Shown here: positions 1 through 12,060 of the stretch, one piece after another
Layout of the letters: every line of letters begins with the position of its first letter
Numbering within the stretch: position 1 is the first letter of the stretch
From: Mercurialis annua
Lineage: Eukaryota > Streptophyta > Magnoliopsida > Malpighiales > Euphorbiaceae
Reading direction: 5' to 3'
Assembly: GCF_937616625.2 (NCBI RefSeq)
Contig: NC_065571.1
Coordinates: 52,623,651 to 52,687,650, forward strand
DNA length: 64,000 nucleotides
Position numbers and translations under genes: made by a program
Notes under the pieces: generated by a model
Database searches by the model: none
Told to the model about the DNA's origin: nothing
Seen by the model: the letters and a program-made list of their open reading frames with translations, nothing else

Positions 1-398
1 TTTATTATTTATATAGTATTTTTATGTAAATTTTATGAAATGTAATTTTTAATTTATTTATTAAAGTAATTTTAATATTAATTTGATTTGTTTAAGTAAA
101 TTTTAGTTACTTTGAATTGTTATAAAGTAAAATATACCTATTTAAATTTTTATTATTTTATTATATGTAAAAATTAATTGTTTTTAATTTTTGGATGAAT
201 ATGTAAAAAACTTTAAATTCGGGTGAAGTTGTTAAGATATAAAGTAGTGTAGTATTTGTGATAGTAATATAAAAAGTAATATGGCGAGGGTATTACTATT
301 AGATAGAGTTTGTGGTCGGAGAAAACTTACTTTTACTCTATTTTCATATAGAGTTATGTTATTTTAAAATAGAAATGGGTTGGAGATGACCTTATAAA
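1..398. mobile_element. Probable MITE right end in upstream intron of the ARID gene
   Basis: The stretch is very AT-rich and ends in TTGGAGATGACCTTATAAAG (379-398 region), which resembles the right end of another element at about 35060 in this window and common plant MITE ends reading AAGGNCATCTYCAA on the other strand. No left end is visible; it would lie before the window. No exon is seen in 1-531. Confidence 0.35.
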
Positions 399-531
399 GT
401 GTTAGATGATTTTACAATTTACAGTAAGCTGAGCGGCCAAATGGCATTTTAAAGCTCTAAAGATCTGAGCATGTTGCCTATCTGATTTATTATTGTGAAA
501 ATCGCTGATCTTGGTTCTTTGCTTATGTTAG

Positions 532-3500
532 GGAGTTCCTTATGTTATATATTGGAGAAGTGCATTCACATGTTATGCAGCTGCTCACTTTCGTCAAGCT
601 TTTCTGTCAGTGATTCAAAGGTACAACTCTCTACTTCTCTATCATAAGACATGGTATATTTTCTTTTACAACTACTGCCAATATGATGGAATAAGAGCAT
701 TGGGTAATTTTTTTTAAAGGATCTTTATCGTGAGTATTGGTATATCATATCATGGCAGGATATTGTAACAATTTGTTCTACTGACTAAGAATCGGTTTTG
801 AGCATAAGATTTTACTACAATTGTAGGTTCATCTGAAGGTGGACTTTTTGATTAATTTATGGCAGAGAACGTGATGTTTCTCTTTAGTTACAAGCATTAT
901 TATAATAACTTTCTGTGCTTCCTTGTGCATTGCAGTTCTTGCAGCAATACTTATGATGCATTCCAATTAGCTCATGCATCTTTTAGGCTCTACTGTGTAA
1001 GAAACAACAGTGGCCTATCTTCCAGTAATCAGAAAATTAGTGGTAAGCCTGGACCAAGGTTGCTTGGAGACCCACCAAAGATTGACATCACTCTGCCTGA
1101 AGCAGATGTTCAGGATGAAGAAAGTTCTTCTGGGACTCTTCCTGCCATAAAGATATACGATGACGATGTGACCATGAGGTTTCTTGTTTGTGGAATGCCA
1201 TGCACCCTGGTATGCTTGGTGTAATATATATCCCATTTCTGTCTGCAGTGTCATTATTTGGTCAATTAAATTTAGTGGTTACTACCATTAACTTGGTGTG
1301 CATTTATCTTCAGGATGCTTGCTTGTTGGGATCTTTGGAGGATGGACTAAATGCCCTTTTAAACATTGAAGTGAGTTCCATTTTAACTCTTGGCGACTTC
1401 TTAAGACATATTTTCAAATTTTGTTTTAAAAATAATGAAAGTCTAGCATATGATATTTGAAGCCAGCACTGTCTTTTTGTTTTCTATGTTCACTTGGCGT
1501 TTACTTCCATTATTTATTTCATTTATAGACTTTCTGTACCAAGTCAATGCAATTGATTGGATAAATTAACTGCACCTAAAAAATTGTGGAAGCTATTTTC
1601 TTGTTATGTCAGCATTGATTAAGTAAAATCCAGCCACAATGACCCCATTTATTTATGTCTCTACTCTCTAGTGCACTATACATGAGTTTGGCTACTTTTA
1701 ATTTCTCATTTGGATTTATGTTATTCCGCTGTTGTCTTATTTCTGATTCTTGTTCGCAATGATGGTAATTGGCAGATTCGTGGCAGTAAACTTCATAGTA
1801 GGACAAGGTATTGAATGATCCTGGTTTCTTCCTTTTCCTCCTTTGATTTATTATGATTTATGTTCCCTTTTAAGTTGAGTGTTAGATAAACATGATTTGA
1901 ACTATTTTCCAGTATGTAATATCTTCTCCACTGCTATAATATTTTTTTCTTTTTTATCACATTCATCACTTACATAATACACAAATCTTTTCTTTGTGCA
2001 GTGCTCCACCACCTCCACTTCAGGCAGGGGCATTTTCTCGTGGTGTAGTGACCATGCGATGTGATTTATCTACCTGTAATTCAGCTCATATATCTCTATT
2101 AGTATCTGGCAGTGCACAGGCTTGTTTCAATGATCAGGCAAGTAGAAAAATTCTTTCGAAAGAGTTTTTAGTTTTTTGCTTGCCTGTTGGTCTACATTAT
2201 TGTACGCTTTTGGCACTTCTTTATCTTCGTCATAGTTTATATCCTTATTTCCGATGTTTTCTTAAATGCTCGGGGTTTATTGTTTCAGCTTTTGGAGAAT
2301 CATATCAAGAATGAGCTTATTGAGAATAGTCAGCTAGTCCAAGCATTGCCTAGCTCCGACGAGAACACGTTGCCGCCATCTGAGCCTCGGAAGTCGGCAT
2401 CTATAGGATGTGGGGCAAGTGTTTTTGAAGTTTGCCTGAAGGTTCCTACATGGGCTTCACAGGTGAAATTCTCTCAACCTGCCTATTCATTGCTGAAGTT
2501 GTGCATAACTATAGTAACTATTAAATGTTCCCTGTTTCCCGCCAGTTGCTAGGCAGCTTGTTTTACTTCTTAATTCCACATTTGAGGACAATGCATAACT
2601 GATGACTAAGGAGAAGAGGTTGCACTGACCTATTACCATTTGCCTCTTCGAAAGGGTTTTAATTTTTCTGATGTAGATATTAGAGAGATCTGTAAAAACA
2701 GCAAGTGCTTGTTTGAGAGGAAATTAATATGAGCATTATTATGTAGAGATTTTTAATTGATTAGAGGCACCGAACAATTTTAACTGAGGGGTTATCTTAT
2801 ACCTTAAGAAATGCATAAGAAACTGAACTATTCTTTGCCTTATGGATTGTTATTGTAGGTCTTGCGGCAACTAGCTCCAGATGTTTCTTACCGCAGCTTA
2901 GTTATGCTGGGAATTGCTAGTATTCAAGGATTATCTGTGGCTTCTTTTGAAAAAGAAGACGCACAACGCCTCCTTTTCTTTTGTGTAAAGCAAGGGAAAG
3001 AGATCTGTTCAAACAACTCTATTCAGACTAAGCCTCCTAGCTGGTTAGTTCCGCCTGCACCTTGTCGAAAAAGATCTGAACCTTGCAGAGAAACTAAACC
3101 ATTCAATTCCTTGGGTATTGGACGTGTTAATGGAAGAATTGTAAAACAGAAGGTCAATGTTGCTGCAATGAGGCCAATCCCTCACACCAGGCATCATAAG
3201 ATGATGCCTTTTTCTGGATTTGCTGAGGGTGAAAGATTTGATGGTGAGCAAGGGAAGCCTAGCTTGCCAGTTGCTCCTGCAAAGCATGGTGTAGCTGGCC
3301 CAGCTCCCATCTCACACCGGAAAACTTTGTCGAGTTCCTATCAGGCTCAACAAATTATTTCTCTAAATCCATTACCCCTGAAGAAACATGGTTGTGGCAG
3401 AGCACCTATACAAGCTTGCGTAGAGGTAAAATTCACTTTCTATTTTTCTAATTGCAATGTTCTTTAATGTTGCACCCTTAACTCTTTGAAACGGAGGACA

Positions 3501-5440
3501 ATCTTTTCTATATGAACATTTACATTTGGACTGGTTTCATTTTGGCATTAACTTGTTGGTTGAAAGCTTCTGCTTCTTTTTTCAACATCCTAGATGTAAA
3601 TTTTTGTGTTTCGTTGTATATGACACAATCTTCTGTTTACACTTCAATTTGACTTCACAACTAAATTACCTGTTGAAATAGTAAACAGATTTTGTGACCA
3701 TGCCCATGCGAAAGCGGATGCTAACATATCTCTGACTTTGATAGTTGCAACTCTTTTTAAACAACGCTGCTTATTGAATAGGACTTTTTGGCATCTCATC
3801 ATGTTTCCTTTTCTAACATTCAACAAAAATGCTATTCTATTTGGCAGGAAGAATTTTTGAGGGATGTGATGCAGTTCCTTGTCCTTCGTGGTCACAGTCG
3901 CCTGGTGCCTCAAGGTGGACTGGCAGAGTTTCCTGACGCCATTCTTAATGCTAAACGCCTTGACCTTTTCAATTTGTATAGAGAGGTAAGCATTTTAATG
4001 GGCTAGCTACGAGTGAAATTTGCAATGATTTTTTTAAAAGAAGTAAACTGGTTCTCAGGTTGTTTCAAGAGGAGGTTTCCATGTTGGGAATGGCATCAAC
4101 TGGAAAGGACAGGTTTTCTCCAAGATGCGGAATCATACATTGACCAATAGAATGACTGTAAGACTCCTTATTTTTAATTATTTGTATTTTCAATTTATTA
4201 ATCTAGTTTTAAGAGTTCTGAAATTTCTTCTTGGAAATGCTCTAGCAATTGTCGTTTTCCCCTTGTATTTCCTTTGTCATTTTTGGAATATTTTTCCACT
4301 TTTCGAGAAAAAAATATATCAAGTGATGGGATGGCATTAATTGTAGTTAAGTGTAAATAATCAAAATATTATTGGCGCTGATCAGTGTTAAATATCCGCT
4401 GAATGATGAGTTGGCGTTATAAAGTGAAGGGTTGACAATGTTGGGTCTGATTAATTATGTTGGTGCATTTGGGTAGCCCACTTTTGGTTTACATATTTGC
4501 TTTTTTCCTTGCAATTATATTTACCAAGTGTGTCAATAATTGCTGCTTTAGTACTATGAATACTAAATATTGAAAATTTTACCAACATTAAATTATGTTC
4601 TACTACAACAATTTCTCTGCTATCATGTCTACAATTCTTGAATAATTCAATTTTTAATGTGTTCTCAATGATTTTGTAGGGGGTTGGAAATACATTGAAA
4701 AGACATTACGAAACTTACCTTCTAGAATATGAATTAGCTCACGATGACGTAGATGGAGAATGCTGCTTGTTGTGCCACAGGTCTCTCTTTCTGTCTCTCT
4801 CTCTTTCTATATGTATGTATCTTCAAGAAAGTACATAATGCTAACACAATTGTTCATGTTGTGCAGTAGTGCAGCTGGTGATTGGGTGAACTGTGGAATT
4901 TGTGGCGAATGGGCTCACTTTGGTTGTGATAGGAGGCAGGGGCTCGGTGCCTTTAAGGTACATTAGTCTTGATCTAGCATTTGTCATATGGTTTACTTGA
5001 TCTACTATTTTTTTTATGTACTTGAAGCTTGTCAATTTGTTAGCAAAATGTGCAATTTTCCGCTTATACAATTCTGAGTTTTATCTATGTTAAATCTGAC
5101 TTTAGCAATTGTGAAGTATTTAATAAGCAATAGCAAGGACATCTTATGTTTAGCTGCTTGTGCAATTGTGTATTCTTGCCACTGTTCCATTCTTGAAAGT
5201 GTTCTAGAAGGGAGAAGATTTGCTACTATATATATATATATATTACTTAAAATAAATTGATAAATGTTTCAGAATTTGCAACTTTATGCTTTATTTCCAT
5301 TCCCTCAACGATCATTTGCGTGAGATTTATTTGTTGTGTGACAGGATTATGCTAAGACGGACGGGCTGGAGTACATATGTCCGCACTGCAGCGTTGCAAA
5401 TTTCAGAAAGAAATCTCAGAAAACATCAAATGGATATTAA
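532..5440 (+). CDS. ARID4: ARID-PHD chromatin protein, ARID4 type (5' end outside window)
   Basis: Twelve exons join in one frame and give 617 residues: 532-620, 936-1209, 1314-1370, 1776-1807, 2002-2137, 2289-2462, 2859-3425, 3848-3985, 4059-4157, 4680-4780, 4867-4957, 5345-5440 (TAA). The first visible exon opens after an acceptor, so the N-terminus lies upstream. The ARID DNA-binding fold is encoded by the exons from 3848 to 4780 (EEFLRDVMQFL, NLYREVVSRGGF, LKRHYETYLLEYE). A C4HC3 PHD finger follows (CLLC, CGIC, HFGC, CPHC). ARID domains bind AT-rich DNA and PHD fingers commonly read histone H3 tails; I recall an ARID-PHD subunit in a plant ISWI remodelling complex. The family match is to Arabidopsis At3g43240; published ARID numbering varies. 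The intron after 2137 uses a GC donor. Confidence in family and exons is high. Confidence 0.93.
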
Positions 5441-5567
5441 CAAGCCCCGAGGCTGATAATTCAGAAAGAAAAATCAGAACAGAAAATGGATACTAGCGCT
5501 TCGAGGCGGATAATTCAGAAAGAGATCTCAGGAAACAGCAAATGGATATTAACAAGCCTTGAGGGCA
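5402..5567 (+). repeat. Three tandem copies of a 54-58 bp unit across the ARID stop codon
   Basis: Units start at 5402, 5460 and 5514, each opening with TTCAGAAAG and containing AAATGGATA followed by a CGAGG or TGAGG block. Copy 1 includes the last codons and the TAA; copies 2 and 3 lie in the 3' UTR. The copies are diverged, so this is not a very recent event. Confidence 0.85.
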
Positions 5568-8276
5568 TCTTACTGATTGATTTTCTTTAGTTTCATTTCT
5601 TCAATTCCTATAATATTCATATATAAATGCACAAGAAAAGTAGGAATGTAATTAGTGTATTGTATCGTAATCCATCCCCATTGTTGTTTCCATAATAGAT
5701 TAGGCCATTTTACATGGCCCTCCAATTTTCCCCCTACATATATATATATATGTCCTGTACTCTGGGAAGAGCCTTCTCTTAGGAAGAGTAATTGTAGAAT
5801 ATTATTTTCTTAAATTAATTTAAATTCGTGAGGTAGTTATCTTAATTGATTATATGAAAATTTTGTATATATGATGAATGTCCTGTAAGGTCTATTTACT
5901 TTTTAAATACGTGAGGTTCTAATTCTTTTATTTTTCAAATTGAAATTCAATTTGAAATCCAAGTCAAACATGAAAATTTAAATTCCACATTTAGCCTAAA
6001 TGATAGTACGAGTACAATTATACTGAAAGAAAACGACATCAAATTTACAACGACATTGGCTAAATACCTACAATAATTGCCGTATCCTAAACAAAAAGCA
6101 AAATAAGTAAACTAAACGACATAATGGGTTAAATGCTTGCATTGTGTATATGCAAGACTCAATGAGTTAAGACAAACAATGCCGCCTAACAAGTCAAACA
6201 ATATCAAAAAGTAACATGTTTGCTACTTATATGTTTTCAAAGTTATACCTTAAATCCTTAAATAGTTTTCATGTTCAATTACTTTTAAAAATTAATTAAT
6301 TTGATAAATTATAATATCTTATTAAATTATTAAACACATGTAGTGTTTTGAAAGTTATGCGGAGGTCCTTAAATATTTTTAATTTTTACCTATTTTTAAA
6401 AAGAATAATTAAATTGATAAATAATAATATCTTATTAAATTATTGAAATACATGTGTTTTTCTACTACAGTATAGAAAAATAATTTCTTATATGATTATT
6501 TTATTTTATTAATTATGAATAAAAAAATTACTATAATAGATCAAAAATTATAAAATATTAAATGTTTTTTTATTAAAGATATTTACATATGCGTACTTTT
6601 ATGTTTTTAATAAACTTTAACATACTACACTATATAAAATTAAAATTAAAACTAAAACTCTATATATGTAAATTTTTAGGTCAAGAATGACAAAATGAGC
6701 TCCTAATTTGAAAATTTCAACTACAAATACAAAATATAATTAAATATAATAAAGTTGTGCGAGTATAAATGATAATTTTTTAAAGAAAAACAAAATAATT
6801 CTAGCAAGTTACGATCTTTAGTTGTTTTTATTCATGTTTATATTTGGCCTAATAGTAAAGTAAATCAAAATTTTACAAGTTGTTGTATTATTATTTAAAT
6901 TAATTTTTACAATTATAGTCTAATTTCATTATTTTGTTAAAAATTTAGCCAATATTTTTTTAATTGATTTGATTGTTCCAATTATAATTTCAATTTGGGT
7001 TATAAATTCTCATCATATTAAAAATGGAAGCGAAAAAATAAAATTACAGTCAGAATAAGAAATATTATCATAAACTAAAGTTTTATTAAAAAAAATTGTA
7101 TGTTTTGTATTTTTTTTGTGAATCTCTGTTAGTGTCCAAAATAATTCAATGATACCATTCTATAAAATATAGTTATTAATTTATATATAACAAGAATTAA
7201 AAATATTAAATACTACAATTAAAATATTTGTATGTTTTTCTATGCAGGTAAAAAAATTAAATAATTAAGTAAAATGCTTTCCTACATAGTAATATGTAAA
7301 AAAACTATTACAAAAAAAATCAATATCATTATAAACGCATTAAATAAATTATTATAATCAAATATTAATTTCTTTTATTAAAAAAGTATGAACTTTTTAT
7401 ATATTATTAACAAATTGTATCACCAATTATTTTCACTACAAATTACTCTAAATTAATGATAATTTCATATTAGTTTTGCGTATTTTAATTTACTTTATTA
7501 TTTGTAATTCAATATTAATGTTACTTTTTTTAATACAATTATAAAACCCTTATTTAGATACATTGTCATATCTTTATTTCTGAATGAAAATACTCCCTCC
7601 GTCCTATTTAAGAAGGGACATATCCCATTTTTATTTGTCCCACTTAAGAAGGTTATATCATGTTTTTTGTGCCAATTTATATGAATTTTCCTTTTCTACC
7701 CCCATTTCTCTTTCCATAATTAATGACTATTAGCCTATACACAAAATACAACACTATCATAAATAGAGGTAAAATAAGAAAACACTATAATAATTAATGC
7801 TTTCTTAATATATGTGAAAAAGTCATTTATCCCTTCTTAAACGGGACGGAGGGAGCAGTATTAAGAAGCTAAGAGAGAAGGCAACACATGATTATATCTA
7901 AATAAAATAATATAACTTCAAAAATTAATAATGTGTAATAAAAAAATTGAAACACTTACAATTTTTTATACTTCAGATAATACTAATAATTTTATTAATA
8001 ATAAAATGCCAAAGCAACGCTTGGCCATTTTGCTAGTATGAGTTAAAATAATCTAATCATTTGGGAGACGAAGAAATGCATGTGCATTTGTACGTCTGGT
8101 GGCATATATTTTCAAAAATGCAAAACTCATTTTTACTTTCGACAATGAAACACTTGAGCAACAAAGAAGAAATGCCTCTACGTAATTCTATGAGTCATTG
8201 CCTATCTACCTCAACATAGTTTCAGAAACTGGTGTAATTAACTTATCGTCATCTCGGGTTTCAGTTTTCCACAAAA
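5568..8276. other. Intergenic region, AT-rich, no gene seen
   Basis: It begins with the probable ARID 3' UTR, which includes TA-dinucleotide runs near 5745. It continues as very AT-rich DNA with stops in all frames. The only recognisable item is the Stowaway-like element at 7593-7855. The last 200 bases are probably the 3' UTR of the minus-strand bHLH gene. Confidence 0.6.
7593..7855. mobile_element. Stowaway-like MITE
   Basis: About 263 bp with inverted termini CTCCCTCCGTCC at the left and GGACGGAGGGAG at the right. The match continues inward (TTAAGAAGGGA against TCCCTTCTTAA). A TA precedes the left end; the right flank is CAGTA, so the TA target duplication is imperfect. These termini are typical of plant Tc1/mariner-type Stowaway elements. 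Confidence 0.8.
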
Positions 8277-11002
8277 CTAATTCTTCACATCTTCTAGCTT
8301 GATAATCCCACTGCAAGCATTAGCTCCTACTCTGCCTTTGCCGCTGAGCTGCTCAGTCATAATATCACGGTCATATAACATTTGACCGGCTTCAATGCCA
8401 GAAAAGCTGCAGCTGCTACTGCTGCTGCTGCTGCGGCTGCGACCATTACAGTGAACAAGATCGTTGTTGAAGCTAAATTTCTTTGTCTCATCAGAACCTG
8501 TGGTACATGATAATGATGCCTTTCCATAGGGTATCGCGGCAGCAAGAGCTGTTGGCATGAGGCAGATGCCTTTACCTTGAAGATATTGTATGGCTGTAGT
8601 CATATCCGATTCCATGAGCTTCAAAACTTCTTGCTCAAGGGCAATTTGGTCTGGAGACGGAGAAATGTCAGTCGCCAGATTAGCAGATGGCGAGAAAGAC
8701 AGCCTTTTGGAACCCTGAAAAAAAGGATGTCGGAGAAGTTAAAATCTCACCTTAGGCCCGCCCACATTGTCTATTGAGATGATTTTGTGCAGATACTTGA
8801 TTCAACGTAATCTATTTCCACTAAATGTTTATTTCGACTCTCCAACTTGAGAACAAAAGATTAAAAGAGTCAAGTCTGTGGTTTTAGAAAAAAAGAACCC
8901 CTTAAATTGTCAATTTTGGATGTTATCACCTTTGACCATCAAGATTGGCGTCATATTGACGACATATTAGGGTGTAACTGACCCAAAATTGACAATTTAA
9001 AAGTTTTTTCCCCAAAACTGCAAACTTTAATAACTCCTCTGATCTTTGGTCCCAAGTTGGAGAGTTGAAATGAATTCTTATTAATTTATGTTCAACCATG
9101 TACTAAACGAATATGCCAACCAAATTTAAGTTCTTACATCTTTTTTAAATTTAAATATCAATTTGCCCCTTGAACTTGCACGCAATAGGCAATTAGTACC
9201 ATTTTGTTTCAATTAATCTATTGAATTGCCAACTTTAATCAATTAGACCAAAGGTATCAATTTTGAAACTCTTGTAAGGGACTAATTGATAAATTAAATC
9301 ATTAATTGACAGAAATTTGAGCTAATTGACAGAAATTTGAGCTAATTGATAAAGACTAATTGACAAAAAGATTATTTTGGTGTTAATTTCCCATCGCGTG
9401 AAAGTTTACGGAATAAATTGATATTTAAGACAAATTTCGGAGCACAAGAAACTGTAGATTATTTGGCAGATTACTTGCTTTCAATTTTAAAAGAGATACA
9501 AAAAGTACCTCAGGTTGACCATCTGTGAGGTTAGGAATGACAGCTCCGGCTGCTCCGACCCTGCTCATGCTAAGAACCTGCATTATTATTTTTTATGTTA
9601 GCACTAGCATCTCACTTTTAGATTATAAAATTTTGCGGTAAAATTAATCCTATAAGATCCACTGAGACGATTGTTCAGGATTTCGGTGAACAGTTTGTAT
9701 ACCTTCACTTGAAGCTGAAGATATTTGACATAGTCTATGATCTCATCCAGCATAGACGCTTTGTCGACCTGCAAACCAATGTTTAAAGTGATCAACAAAA
9801 GCAGAATTGTCTTGTAAAAGGTGTCACCTTCTTAAGGACGTAAATAAAATTACATACAGCAAAACAAAGATGATACCTTGCTAGAATTAGGCACAAGTTC
9901 TTGCAGATTCTTCATTCTTTCAGCAATCTTTTCCCTCCGAAGCTGTAAGTGTATGTTTTCACAAAATATTATATAGTCGAACATTGCTATCCATAAATTT
10001 GCAGAAAACTCGGTTTCTTTCGGGTTGTGACATGTAAAGTCAACCCCAACATGTAGCAATGTGAAGTCCATCATTCAAACAGCATACAAAGAAATAACTT
10101 GTGATTGAAAAAAAAAAATGGAAATGACTAACCCTTTCAGCGATACTGTGTGGATCAGTGGCTTGGCCACGTCGTGCTCTTACACGGGGCTTTCCCGTTC
10201 CGTGGCAGCCGCCAGCTGGAGCAACTGAAGGAGTCTGCAGTTCAAATTTTGTCATATTGGAGCCAGCTGAGAAAGAAGACGACGGATAACTACGCAAAGT
10301 TTCCTCATCCTGCAACATTATGCGCAAACAGTATATCAAAACTAATAAAACTTAAGACTTCAGATAAGTTATTTAAAAATCGCTGGGTAAAACGCCATCG
10401 TAAATGATTCTGGGTATCGGAACATTTCACGATTCCACATATTTTATAACATTTCCGACATAACCTACCTTCAAGGGAACTGATTGAGACAGTTTATCAA
10501 GTTGCAGAAATTGATCCATGCTTACGTATCTTTTTCCCATGTAGTCCATATCGCAATTTCCTTCTTGAAGGTCAAATTGTTGAGTTGAGACTTGTCCCAT
10601 CCCAGCAGATAAAGAACAAACACTCTCATACGATGCTGAAGCCCATGATTGTGGCATTGATGATAGACTTTGCATATCGTTGAAGGACCTCTGGTATTCA
10701 AATCGTTCATTACCATTGAGTCCAAGGCGTTTTGCCTCGTTAAAGGAAGAAGACAATGCCATCTCATCAAGCTCCGGAAGAGCTATGTCATACTGCAGGC
10801 CCATATTTTCCATTTTTAAGCTGCCATTTGTCACCGGGGACACTTTATCATTGCGGTTTTGACCTTCTCCAGAAATTAAACAATTGTCAACAACATAATT
10901 TGACTCACTATCAATTTCACTATAGCCCCAACACGATCTTTCCTTCACATCTCCATTTGCCCATGACGAGGAAGGGAAAAGATGATCAATATACTCATCC
11001 AT
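8277..11002 (-). CDS. bHLH transcription factor, LRL/UNE12 subfamily
   Basis: Six exons: 11002-10469, 10309-10133, 9942-9877, 9768-9703, 9577-9509, 8714-8277 (TAG), all phase 0, giving 449 residues. The ATG at 11000-11002 ([14 protein letters not shown]) is the first in-frame ATG; upstream in-frame codons include only GTG and TTG. The bHLH starts in exon 2 with [16 protein letters not shown]. It continues through the two 66-bp exons with [18 protein letters not shown] and [20 protein letters not shown], then VLSMSR. His, Glu and Arg in the basic region predict E-box/G-box binding as a dimer in the nucleus. The RGQATDPHS block is diagnostic of subfamily XI (LRL1-3, bHLH7, UNE12), known for root-hair and reproductive roles. 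A serine run lies near the C-terminus. A leader intron is likely upstream. The exact orthologue is unsure. Confidence 0.93.
8406..8441 (-). repeat. CTG/CAG trinucleotide run encoding serines
   Basis: On the coding strand this is an imperfect AGC run, giving about seven serines in a row within an Arg/Ser-rich stretch of the bHLH C-terminal region. It is the only coding microsatellite in the window. Confidence 0.85.
8831..9071. mobile_element. Inverted-repeat element (MITE-like) in bHLH intron 5
   Basis: About 240 bp. The left arm begins ATTTCGACTCTCCAACTTG and the right end reads CAAGTTGGAGAGTTGAAAT. Inner arms also match (TTAAATTGTCAATTTTGG against CCAAAATTGACAATTTAA). No clear target duplication was found. 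There is no coding capacity. Confidence 0.65.
9153..9426. mobile_element. Second inverted-repeat element in bHLH intron 5
   Basis: The ends AAATATCAATTT and AAATTGATATTT are inverted and the match continues inward to a shared GCACGC/GCGTG block. The interior holds a direct repeat of about 20 bp (ACAGAAATTTGAGCTAATTG, twice, near 9309-9349). It is non-coding. Confidence 0.55.
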
Positions 11003-12060
11003 CAATATCACTTTACGATCAAGAGCGCTACTGATTTTCACAATTACTCAGCTTCCCTACAGCAAAACCTCGGCTTGTTCCTCTTTATGAAAGTGACATC
11101 ATTTACGGAGTACTGCAAACAATAATAAGCAATACATGTTAAGTCAGTATTTCTTTGCATAACAAGAAAGTAAATGCTACAATCAAATCTTTAACTAGCA
11201 TCTTCAAGAAGCAAATTACACAGCTGATTCACGACATGGCCGCAAAATACCAGGTGGGATCAAATATTCAGAGCAGAAACAAATCTCAAAATGATTTTAT
11301 TCTGCGAAAAACCTCCAAAATCATTTAATTGAATATCTCCATAAAGACTCCAGACAGAGGAAATAATAAACATAACTCCAAACAGACTCCAAATATCAAT
11401 TTGTGCAAAGTAAAACCTCAAACAAAGAATCATTTCAAAAACATACATGATTTCTTATACTTATTCTCATATTATTTCCATAGCTAAACTGAGCTGTGTC
11501 ATGACTTGCAGAAGCATATATAAACTTCAGTAAATCACTGAAACAAGAAAAATCAGACATCATACACATAAACATACAAAAAGATCAAAACTTTTTCCCA
11601 TTTAACCAAAAATGAACCCTCCAAAATCATTTTCACAGCATTCTGATCATCAGGGCCTAGCTAATATCAGTCAAATTAGCCCATCAAATAAAACAGTCTT
11701 TAAACAAATTATTAAAAAGAAATAAAGCATTTCAAAATCAATAAAAAACTGCCCAGCTAGCTAGCAATACAAAACTACAGAACACCATGAATAAAGTGCA
11801 TGCAAATGGATCAAACACTAAAATCTAGAGAGAGAAGCAGTTACATATATAGAGAGAGAAACAGTACTGTAAATAAACTCTTTAACTCGGCATTATTAGC
11901 TTACTTTTTTTTATTCTTTTATTAAAATTTCACTCACTATCAGCAAGAACTGAAGAAAATAAAATAAGCAAACAAAAAAGCAGTTGAGCTTTTTGACAAT
12001 GAAACTGCTCTTTTTAATTATTTTTTTATTTTTTAATTGATTTATTTTATGTGCACGTGG
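11003..12060 (-). promoter_or_regulatory. bHLH leader, probable leader intron, CT-rich start region and G-box
   Basis: Read on the minus strand, a good 3' splice site (TTTGCAG) sits at about 11114-11120, some 110 bp before the ATG, so the leader probably contains an intron. A TCTCTCTCTA-type tract at 11826-11868 resembles a plant transcription start and 5' UTR. A perfect G-box CACGTG at 12054-12059 (as CACGTGGC on the plus strand) lies just upstream. Start site and intron are inferred. Confidence 0.5.

Noticed and set aside
11003..11041. Longer N-terminus for the bHLH protein
   Set aside because: The frame begins with GTG at 11041, not ATG; the first ATG is at 11002.
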